Source: Azolla caroliniana
Lineage: Eukaryota > Polypodiophyta
Length of the DNA stretch: 64,000 nt
Direction: 5' to 3'
Assembly (NCBI GenBank): GCA_043228905.1
Contig: JBHGNT010000010.1
Coordinates: forward strand, 744,001-808,000
The notes under the pieces are model-generated. The model was not told where the DNA came from. It worked only from the letters and a program-made list of their open reading frames with translations, and did not search any database. Both the position numbers and the translations under genes were made by a program. This document shows positions 55,786 through 64,000 of this stretch, in pieces; the first letter of the stretch is position 1; every line of letters starts with the position of its first letter.

Positions 55786-56005
55786 TGTGAAATGCACATA
55801 AAAGGAAACCAAACCAGCCTCGCTAGCTTCATACTTATCATTCAATATATAGAAGATACAAAGAACCCATTTTGGGACGGCCTAGCTAGACGTGTCCCAA
55901 AATGGTGTGCTAAAAGGGTGGGCTAAAATGGGTGATGTGCTAAACGGGAGTGGCTAAAAGAGTGGTGTGTTCAAATGCATGCTCTTGCATGAAAGGGACA
56001 CCACA
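55786..56005 (-). repeat. 5' LTR of gypsy G
   Basis: 220 bp, identical to the 3' LTR. A TTCTATATATTG TATA-like motif lies near 55845 on the minus strand. Confidence 0.95.
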
Positions 56006-56535
56006 ATATGTACAGGACTTTGGCGGTAATCAGTGAGATGTTTGATGTGGACTTGATGAAGCAGAATGTATGTTTTTGGATAAGGATAAGTGATGAGGGT
56101 GTGGGGGGCGAAGCATATTCTCATGAGGAGATGAGGAAACAAGACTCATTGTATTGTTGTATGTATAGGATTATTGTGGTATTCAGCGAGATGGTTGATA
56201 TGGATTGAATGAAGTAGAATTTATGTTTTGGATAAGGATGAGTGATGATGTTGTGGATGCCAAAGCATATTCTCATGAGGAAATGAGGAATTTAGACACA
56301 TTTAGTTGTTTATATGTATAGGAATTTGGTGGTAATCGACGAGATGGTTGATGAGGACTTAACGAAGCGGGTTTTATGTTTTTGATAAGGATGAATGATG
56401 ATGGTGTGGGGGGCAAAGAATGGGCTCATGAGGAGAGGAGGAAACGTGACTTAAATTGTTGTTGTATGTACAAGAATTTGGTGGTAATCCGGCGAGATGG
56501 TTGATGTGGAAAGAGGAAGCATAGTTGTTGAGTTT
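56006..56535 (+). repeat. LINE 3' tandem repeats, copy 2, right of gypsy G
   Basis: Three and a half units of about 150 bp. Each begins near (A)GG(A/T)(A/C)TTTGGTGGTAATC-GCGAGATGGTTGATG, has GATAAGGATGAGTGATGATG in the middle and TCTCATGAGGAGATGAGGAA near the end. They start near 56016, 56169, 56321 and 56473. Confidence 0.8.
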
Positions 56536-56950
56536 ACAGTCACGAATATGAAATGTGGTTCTCTTAAAAAAGCACATAACGTAGTTGATCAACTTCAAAT
56601 CCGAGATGTACCTTGAAAGCTTGTGTTAGCATTCGTCTTTTTGGATAAAGATTATGTTGAACAAGTGCAAGTTGAAGAAGTATTGAAATGATTCATAACT
56701 ATGACCTGCGAGGGCTTGCTTTCAAATAGAGCTACTTTTGTTGTTGTCTATGGATATGGATACCTTGCAATGTGTCTATGGAATAGCTTGCAATTACTGG
56801 CCTATTTTCTCTACTTTGGAGCACATATATTTGTTTCCTCAGCCATTGTCTTACACAAAATGGGCTTGGGGGAAAAATACTTTGTATGTTGTAGCCGTTA
56901 TGACCTTTGTATATAACTAAAGGAAGGATATTTTGTTTTGGAAAAAGAAA
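56536..56950 (+). pseudogene. PPR fragment and LINE-type tail, copy 2
   Basis: NMKCGSLKKAHNVVDQLQIR then DVP and a stop (about 56546-56613) is one PPR L motif, close to KCGSLEKAQEVFENIQD of the gene at 57737. It directly follows the LINE tandem repeats. Unassigned sequence runs to the tail GTATATAACTAAAGGAAGG, TTTTGTTTTGGAAAAAG at 56908-56950. Confidence 0.65.
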
Positions 56951-57736
56951 GAGCAAAATCTTCGCGTGCACATTCTTAAGCTACAATATGAAGAGTTCTT
57001 GATGTCAACGTTGTTAACTAATTTATTTAGGAGCAAAGTATTAGTGTGCATGACCTCGAAGCTAAATTATGAAGATTTTTTGTGGTAATAGACCATAACA
57101 TGCATGATTGCAAACTATATCGTGAAGAGTTTCTATAGTGAATAAAACTCGTCATTGACAACAAGTTGAAATCCATTATTACTAGAAGTAAACTATTGAT
57201 ATGCTAAATTATAAAGAATTTTTATAGCAAAATTACTCCTTCGTATCAAGCCATTTATAAGAAAAAAGAGCAAATTGTTAGTTTGCAAGTAAATGCAGTG
57301 TGCAACTCATGGCACACCCTGAATGTTGTATGTAAATAACAAACAAAGAGTTCCATGTCCACATCCAACATTAGGAAGCATCATAGTGGAATTCTCTAGT
57401 ACTAAACCACCCCTATTTTGTACAAGTCAAAATCAGTGTCAACTTTCAAGGGCATAGAGGAACTACATATACAAAGAGAGAGGAAGAGGCACTCTCACAT
57501 CAACGTGATACATATACATAGTGTAGTGTGAAGTTTGAACCATATCAATGTCTAATTCACGAGGAAAAACATGCTTGTGGCCATCCGTGTGGCCCATCTT
57601 GTTCACATATGTATTTGAAAGTTTGGAAAAGGTAACCGTGTCATTTTCTGAAAGTTGAGGAGGGTCAGCAATGTAATTTCCTGAAACCCCTCAGTCTCCT
57701 CTGCCCCTGATTTGCAGAAGAACTGGCAAACTGTTG
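56951..57736. other. upstream region of the PPR gene
   Basis: AT-rich. The first ~60 bp (TTCTTAAGCTACAATATGAA and flanks) repeat the sequence that follows the LINE tail at about 49530-49580. The in-frame stop TAA at 57674 sets the upstream limit of the PPR frame. Confidence 0.55.
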
Positions 57737-59638
57737 ATGTTAGACCCTAGGGTTTCTGACGTTGGCATTCTCTTGGGTTTACTGAAGGCGTGTGCAAGAG
57801 GGAAAGATGTGAAGGCAGGCAGCATTCTACATGCTGATATTCTCAAAAGAGGCCTATTTGGAAAGAATCCCCATTTAGATTGTGCCTTGATCAACCTCTA
57901 TGCCAAATGTGGTTCTCTTGAAAAAGCACAAGAAGTATTTGAAAATATTCAAGATCCTAATGTACTCTCTTGGAATGCTCTGCTTTCTGCATATTCTCAG
58001 CATGGCCAATGTCTCGACACACTCATTCACTTTGATCGGATGCAATGCAAAAGCATTTCTCCCAATGCGATCTCTTTTGTTTGTATCTTGAAAGCTTGTG
58101 GTAGCATAGGATCAATTAAGAACGGAAAATCAGTACATGCTCGGATCATTAAAGACAATCATCTGGGTTGTAATGTATTTGTAGGAACTAGTATGCTTGA
58201 TATGTATGCCAAATGCGGTGAGCTTGCAATGGCTCAAAAAGAGTTTGATCTCCTTCAATATCACGATTCAGTTTCATGGAATGCGGTAATTAATGGATAT
58301 TCTTTGTATGGACATGGCAAAGAAGCTTCTGCTTGTTTTGAACGGATGCAATGTGAGGCCCAGTTTCCGAATTCGGTAACTATTTTGTGTATGTTGAGAG
58401 CTTGTATTGCTGTTGGAGCACTTGATAGAGGCAAAATCATACATTCTAGGATTGTCGGGCATGAGTTGCCACCACGTGTCGGTTCTGCATTAGTGGATAT
58501 GTATGTGAAATGTGGCACCCTTGAAAAAGCAGAGGAAGTGTTTAGAGAGATTAAAGTTCGGAATGTGGTTTGCTGGACTGCACTTCTTGCTGGATACACC
58601 CAACATGGGCAGGGTGAGGAGGCACTCAATTGTTTCGAACAAATGCAAAGGGAAGGTATTCCTCCAAGTGCAGTTACTTATGTATGTATCTTAAAAGCTT
58701 GTGGTAGCATCAGAGCTCTTGAGAAGGGCAAAGTAGTACATTCAGACATAATCAGAGGAGGACTGCTAGGAAAGAATGTATTGGTTGGCAATGCATTGGT
58801 GGATATGTATGCCAAATGTGGCTCACTCAAGAAAGCACACGAAGTATTTAATGAGCTACACGTTCGAGATGTTATCTCTTGGAATGCAATAATCACAGGA
58901 TTCACTCGGCTTGGATATTGGGAAGAAGTGATGAATTATTTCGAGCAAATGCAACATGAAGGCCTACATCCAGATCATTGCACCTTTTTTGCAATCTTAC
59001 ATGCCTGTGGAAGCATCGGAGCAATTGAAAGAGGAAAAGAAGCACACAATATGATTGTTCGTGGGGGCCTATTGGAGAAAGATATTTCAGTTGGCAATGC
59101 ATTGGTGGATATGTATGCTAAATGTGGTGCACTTACAAAAGCTCAGGAGGTATTCAATAAGCTTCCAGTTCCGAATGTAGTTTCATGGACTGGGCTCATT
59201 TCAGGATATGCTCAGGTTGGGAAAGATGTGACTGTTGTCAAACTATTTAATAAAATGATACAAGAGGAGATTCGACCCAATGTAGTCACATTCACCGTTA
59301 TGCTTAATGCATGTAGGCATTCTGGTTTATTGCATAACGGTGACATGTACTTTGATGCTATGTACACACAATATGGATTTATTCCTACAATGGAGCATAA
59401 CACTTGCATGGTCGATTTGTTTGGTCGTGCGGGTCAATTTGATAAGGCAGTTGCATTGATCAAGAGGATCCCAAACTCTGATTGTCTACCCATTTGGACT
59501 ACCCTATTGGGTGCTTGTCAAACATGGAGAAACTTGACACTCGGAAGGCAAGCATTTGAACATGCAGTGAGATTGAATGAGATGGATGATGCTATGTATA
59601 TATGTATGAGTAATATTTATGTAGCTGGTTCTATGTAG
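57737..59638 (+). CDS. PPR protein, PLS class, truncated C-terminus
   Basis: Intronless frame of 633 residues. Start: the first ATG after an in-frame TAA at 57674. Five P-L-S triplets of about 102 residues each are marked by L motifs ALINLYAKCGSLEKAQEVF, SMLDMYAKCGELAMAQKEF, ALVDMYVKCGTLEKAEEVF, ALVDMYAKCGSLKKAHEVF and ALVDMYAKCGALTKAQEVF, and S motifs such as SWNALLSAYSQHG and SWTGLISGYAQVG. PTMEHNTCMVDLFGRAGQFD and DCLPIWTTLLGACQTWRNLT follow, ending in NIYVAGSM at a TAG. Such proteins bind organellar RNA sequence-specifically, usually for C-to-U (and in ferns U-to-C) editing. The frame stops inside the E domain with no E+ or DYW domain, and there is no obvious targeting peptide at the N-terminus, so it either works with a partner deaminase, lacks an upstream exon, or is a recent pseudogene. 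Confidence 0.88.
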   Translation: MLDPRVSDVGILLGLLKACARGKDVKAGSILHADILKRGLFGKNPHLDCALINLYAKCGSLEKAQEVFENIQDPNVLSWNALLSAYSQHGQCLDTLIHFDRMQCKSISPNAISFVCILKACGSIGSIKNGKSVHARIIKDNHLGCNVFVGTSMLDMYAKCGELAMAQKEFDLLQYHDSVSWNAVINGYSLYGHGKEASACFERMQCEAQFPNSVTILCMLRACIAVGALDRGKIIHSRIVGHELPPRVGSALVDMYVKCGTLEKAEEVFREIKVRNVVCWTALLAGYTQHGQGEEALNCFEQMQREGIPPSAVTYVCILKACGSIRALEKGKVVHSDIIRGGLLGKNVLVGNALVDMYAKCGSLKKAHEVFNELHVRDVISWNAIITGFTRLGYWEEVMNYFEQMQHEGLHPDHCTFFAILHACGSIGAIERGKEAHNMIVRGGLLEKDISVGNALVDMYAKCGALTKAQEVFNKLPVPNVVSWTGLISGYAQVGKDVTVVKLFNKMIQEEIRPNVVTFTVMLNACRHSGLLHNGDMYFDAMYTQYGFIPTMEHNTCMVDLFGRAGQFDKAVALIKRIPNSDCLPIWTTLLGACQTWRNLTLGRQAFEHAVRLNEMDDAMYICMSNIYVAGSM

Positions 59639-62579
59639 GGGGGGAACAGAAAGAAGTTGACATGCCAAACATTTTTGCAAAACTATACAGAAATAAATCC
59701 ATACATATATTTAATATGTTGTATGATGTTTGTAACATACAGGAGAAATGTGTTATCATGATCCACATATGAAGTATACACAAGAGTTAGCCATTTCATG
59801 CATTGCAGTTTTGACAATAATGTGACAGACTCCATGTTTGGTTTACTGTTTTGTATCATCACTAGAACATGAGTGCATGTAATGAGTTATAGAGTGGAAC
59901 TATGTAAAGACATATTCATACCAATAAGTTTGTCATTAAACGGTGGACTCTTGACAAAACATCTTTAGATAATAGCTGAAGAAACTGTAAATTTTCTTGC
60001 ACAACTGTGCATATTTTCGAGTTTAGGGGTCGGGGATATCGTTTGCAATGATTCTGATGGGATTTACTCTTTTTCAAAGTGGATGATATCTTGCTTTTAA
60101 CAAGCTATGCATCCAGGAATAAAGGATGATAACTTGGGCAATTTAGTCAATGACCAAAAATATTTTGTAACCTCTAGTGCTTCGTCAATCCTTCGTATAA
60201 ATACATTTTTAATGATGTCAAATAATACCCCAATTGAGGTATAATCGTAATATTCTGAAGTGAAACTGTTTGTCAATGATGTTGTACAGCTTTTAAACAT
60301 ATATCAGGTAAGGAATTGTATCATGCTTTTGTACATGTTCCCTGAGGGTCTCATTTTTCAAGCCTAAGGCTTTGTACTAGCTATGATTTCAACATTTTGG
60401 TCCTATACAGTATTTGATGTTTGATGTTGATGTCATGTTTCTCAGAAATTCAGCTATAAAACAACCTGACCACAACCCTAACGAAAAGTATCAGAAAACC
60501 TGAATATCATTGGCTTGAAATCAAAACATCTTCCCTCTCCATGAGGTGTTTATGATATATATCTTGTGCTTGTATTTAGCCTTTTGATAAGTATCTCAAA
60601 TTATAAGTGTTTTATAGACACACGCCACTCTTCTCCTACGTGCGAGTGCGTGCCCAAACTCTTACTTAAGAAGTAAGACTAATTCCAAGAGACAAAGATG
60701 TAGAATAAATACACTTTATTACTTGATATGATTATGCAGCTTGACTACAAACACTCTTCTATCGACGACTTAAAACCTCCCAATCACCCCTCTCCTATCA
60801 CTCTCACTCACTCATAGTTGCTATCATTTTTTCTTTTTGTCATCATCTGGTTCTGTCTTTTCCATCTTTTCATCTTGCTTGTTTTGGTCTCGCTTTTTTG
60901 GTATCAAGACTATCCACACATGGAAACTAAATGCACACCGGTTAGAATCTGTAACTTTTATGTAGAGATTATAAATCATGAATTTTGTTCTATTTACATT
61001 GTCATCAACATGTGGTGATGATGGGCAAAGAAAACATGTTAACCAATTATGCGCACTCCAAAATGGGGTGAGTTTCCAATCTATGAAACTATCCATGACA
61101 TGCCCATGAATATATATACTCTTTGATTCCAAGTGGAATCATGATTTTCCTAATCATACAATTTCAGTGGGAGATTGTGCTTACATCAAATGAGCATTAG
61201 TACCATTACACTCGATGTCTAAATGTGCTTTGTATTAATCATACATTGTGGAATCCTTCACTCACCCATGAACAAGTACATCCTCTCATTCTGGGTTCAA
61301 CCATATCCATATAAGTTAAGTGTATATATATTTGGCAAATAAGGGAGCACAATGCATTCAAGTTTTTGTTTTGGAGTCAAAAGTATTAAATGACCTTAAA
61401 CCATGTTTATATTCATTATAAATCTTAGATATACAAAATCAATTCATCATTAAAAATGTGGGTATGGAACTCTCGTATTTATAATAATCAAGGAACTCTT
61501 TCTTTTGCTTTTTCTTTGGTGAAATAACAAACCCATGCTTTTGAGGAGGCGGGATGCAATGTCCTGACTCCTAACTCATGTCATGTTTTGTCCTTTGGTT
61601 TAATTATCACCATAAAAGATAAAGATAGGCCAGTTTTTTATTATTATTATGAAAAGAGAAATATTTTCCAGTCATCTACATATTGTATTTGAGCAATTCT
61701 CCCCTTGTTTCGAACTTATATGAGCTATTCAATCAGTACAAATGAAATGATTACACAAACATCCATTTAATATAAATTACTTAATTACATAAGAAGAATG
61801 TGCATGTCTATGTTATAACTTATAACGTATATTGTTTTGCAATAGAGTAATGTGAGATTAATTTATGTTGTGATCAACGTTAATGTGGCAAGTGTTATAG
61901 TAATTCAGACGAGTTTTGATTTCTATAAAAGATTCAATTGGAGAGAACAAGAATTTCAAAAAATTCAAAATTGTCTAATGAAGAGTTCCATGATGATGTA
62001 GTTTAGATGAATTCTTTATTACGAGGACGGGACGGGTTCGTGGACTGTGGTGAGTTTGTTACTGATTTGGATAGGTCAATGTGGATGACTACTATATATA
62101 CAGTGTGAAGATTGGCTTGGATGCTGTAGAGGGTCATGAATGTACAAGTCACATAGATATGGTCATAAATGTATTATAATTTATATGTATACGAGGCACA
62201 AGAGCATGGCGTGAACAGGGCAAGTGACAGGTGAAGAAGGTGAGGGGGGCAGAGGTTTAAAAAAGCTTGCTTGTGAAGGAGGGAAGGGAACAACAACTAG
62301 CTGAAGAGAGAGAAGGTTGATTACAATACATATACTCTTCTCACTTCACCATATGTGCATTGTGTAGAGGGAAGAGAACAAGAAAGAAAGTAGTTTGGAC
62401 AGTCTTTGCTCAGGAAATCGTGAACAAGAAGAAGTACATACATACATAAACATAAATAAAACAGAAGCGTCGGTCCAACCAACCAAACATGTATGTATGT
62501 ATCTCAAACCGATCCATCCGGCGGCGTGCGAAGCGACTGCTCTAAAACCACCACCCGCTAGAAGAAAGAAAATATACAC
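59639..62579. other. intergenic, no gene seen
   Basis: In frame after the PPR stop, GGEQKEVDMPNIFAKLYRN continues for about 20 codons and looks like eroded C-terminal sequence. The rest is AT-rich with short unassigned frames. Confidence 0.55.
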
Positions 62580-62765
62580 ACACACACATACATACATACG
62601 TCATACATGCATGCATACATACATACATACATACATACATAAAAATGTGGCGGGCCATTCATCAGGCATGGCATGGTTTATGAGTGTATGTAATTATTTG
62701 TTTGTATGTACATACATACTTTGGACGGATGTACGTAACTTACTCACTTTACATACATACATATA
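62580..62765. repeat. ACAT microsatellites
   Basis: (CA)n at 62576-62588, (ACAT)n at about 62587-62640, and shorter ACAT runs near 62705-62775. Confidence 0.9.
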
Positions 62766-63053
62766 TACATACATCTTCTCTCTACACCGTCGCCGGTGGG
62801 TTGGTGACACGACACTCTCACTCCGGCTGGCGGGAAAAGAAAAGGGGTGTTCGAACACCCCCAAAACAAAAGAAAGAAACACAGAAAAATTAAATATGTA
62901 AAAAAGCTCTCTCTCACTTGACCGTTTCTTTTTTTTTTTGCCACTACTAGTAACTACAAAAATACTATTCCTCAGGCAGGCAGGCAGCCCAAGTCAAATC
63001 TCCCCTCCTCCTCGGTTTACGGTCCCGCGTCTCACCTTTTGAATTTCAAATAC

Positions 63054-63061
<8 letters not shown>

Positions 63062-63109
<48 letters not shown>

Positions 63110-63142
63110 CCATCGTCTTCTTCTTCTTCTTCTTCTTCTCCC
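63062..63142 (+). repeat. CT / CA / TTC microsatellites upstream of MAP65
   Basis: (CT)n at about 63062-63099, (AC)n at 63100-63109 and (TTC)n at about 63117-63139. They lie about 500 bp before the MAP65 start and likely belong to the promoter or 5' UTR. Confidence 0.88.
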
Positions 63143-63627
63143 ACTGTCAGTCCCCATACATTTGGTACCTCCCTCCTTCCATCCCTACCTTCTCCTTCTG
63201 CAGCTTCAGCTCCGTTTCCCAGTTTTCCTTTGGACGTCACGGATCCCTTCTTCCATCTCTGTAAGGTCGCTCTCCGTTTTCTTCGTTTGTTGTCTGTGTT
63301 GTAGAGCATCTCCCGTTATCAGAATCCGTCTGTTGTCTTCAGATGTAACCATGTGGAAATCATTCTTATATAGGTCTCGGAGATCATAATCTCGGTGCGG
63401 AAATCTGCCATATCAGTAAGGCGATTCACCGTCACGTAATCTACAGTTCCGCCTTCCCGTTACATCTAAGTATCTTTTCTATCTTGTGCTTGATGCCGCC
63501 TACGTCCCCGAACATAACAATTCAGTAAATATACATTCAGAACTTAGGGGATCAACATCTCCGGGAGAACCAAAAGACCTCGATTAGGCATTTCTTTCTT
63601 CACACTTTAACAACGAACTAAGCGTTC

Positions 63628-64000
63628 ATGGACACCACTTGTAGCTCGTTGCTGCGTGAATTACAGGTGTGCATATCTCTCGTTCGTTTTCCTTGATATT
63701 GTTTTGACTATCTTATTTTTGTTATGTATGCCTTATTTGCTTACGTTTCAGCACATATGGGATGAAGTGGGAGAGAGTGATGCCGAAAGAGACAAAATGC
63801 TTCTCCAGCTTGAGCAAGAATGCCTGGAAGTATATCGCAGAAAGGTTGATCAAGCAAACCATGGAAGGTCTAGACTCCATCAAGCCATTGCTGAAACTGA
63901 GTCAGAACTAGCTTCTCTGATCGAAGCATTAGGAGATCGTGATTCTGTAACCAGGGTAAGACATGCCTACCGTATGAGCGTTAAATTTTGTATGATTTGA
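63628..64000 (+). CDS. MAP65: MAP65 family microtubule-associated protein (N-terminal exons, partial)
   Basis: Plant MAP65/Ase1/PRC1 proteins cross-link antiparallel microtubules in cortical arrays and the phragmoplast. Coding exon 1 is 63628-63666 (MDTTCSSLLRELQ) before gtgtgc. An 85-bp intron ends in gtttcag. Exon 2 is 63752-63955 (68 codons), HIWDEVGESDAERDKMLLQL, EQECLEVYRRKVDQANHGRS ... ALGDRDSVTR, before gtaaga; the next intron leaves the window. LREL-QHIWDEVGESDxERDKMLLQLEQECLxVYRRKV is the family's N-terminal signature, part of the dimerising coiled coil. The start is the first ATG in frame with this signature. Which MAP65 member it is cannot be decided. Confidence 0.93.

Larger units (their letters stand above)
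51361..56005 (-). mobile_element. gypsy retrotransposon G, structurally complete but with stops
   Basis: 4645 bp. LTRs 51361-51580 (3') and 55786-56005 (5') are both 220 bp, and I find no difference between them. ATAT target copies (51357-51360, 56006-56009) restore the LINE repeat phrase GTTTATATGTACAGG. A polypurine tract (GAGGGGGGAAA, minus strand) abuts the 3' LTR; a PBS-like TTGGTGGAGAAGC lies near the 5' LTR. Gag and pol each keep one frame throughout, but with one and four in-frame stops. Confidence 0.93.

Noticed and set aside
62844-62861. 18-bp palindrome GGGGTGTTCGAACACCCC considered as a terminator or regulatory hairpin
   Set aside because: No gene ends here and rho-independent terminators do not apply to nuclear genes; single short palindromes are expected by chance over this length.
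1-64000. Gene cluster, defence island or secondary-metabolite system
   Set aside because: The host genes (eIF3c, psaL, CHX, PPR, MAP65) are functionally unrelated and the rest is transposon-derived; nothing supports a coordinated system.

Overview
This is a stretch of nuclear plant genome. It carries a nuclear-encoded photosystem I subunit with a chloroplast transit peptide (psaL), a CHX-type cation/H+ antiporter, an intronless PLS-class pentatricopeptide repeat (PPR) gene, part of MAP65 and part of eIF3c, all with normal GT-AG introns, set among retrotransposons. The many MYAKCG-type PPR modules, the abundant microsatellites and the gypsy lineage present suggest a seed-free vascular plant, most likely a fern. 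That placement is inference; the sequence proves only a land-plant nuclear genome.

Layout: 1-1248 holds the 3' end of eIF3c (+). 1.3-6.3 kb is intergenic and microsatellite-rich, with one tRNA-derived SINE-like head. 6326-7420 is psaL (+, two exons). 9913-13017 is a complete three-exon CHX antiporter (-). 13-16.6 kb is intergenic and ends in a decayed LINE reverse-transcriptase fragment. From 16625 to 38826 is a nest of LTR retrotransposons. Copia A (-) is the outermost. It is interrupted by a solo LTR of family B, by the 3' end of a copia B, and by gypsy C (+). C carries a solo LTR F and a large gypsy-like element D (-). D has a gag ORF, diverged tandem repeats and no visible pol, and is itself interrupted by the complete copia E (-), which has one open gag-pol frame and identical LTRs. 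A 100-N gap (19570-19669) sits in the nest and almost certainly hides parts of A, B and C.

38.8-57 kb is an AT-rich LINE graveyard. At least two LINE 3' ends consist of a zinc-binding/C-terminal ORF end, then a 3' region of ~150-bp tandem repeats, then captured pieces of host genes (PPR, and in one case also ECM29-like), then a LINE-type A-rich tail. A third PPR piece has only the tail. A gypsy element G (51361-56005, -) with identical 220-bp LTRs splits one of these LINEs. Its gag and pol are free of indels but contain five in-frame stops, and a textbook GGGAAAC slippery heptamer sits at the gag/pol junction.

57737-59638 is an intronless PPR gene (+) with five P-L-S triplets and a truncated C-terminus. 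59.6-63.6 kb shows no gene. 63628 to the end holds the first two coding exons of a MAP65 gene (+). The host genes are unrelated in function and form no operon-like unit. I found no evidence of a new enzymatic or defence system. The most unusual structure is the LINE family carrying PPR/ECM29 fragments next to a tandem-repeat 3' region.
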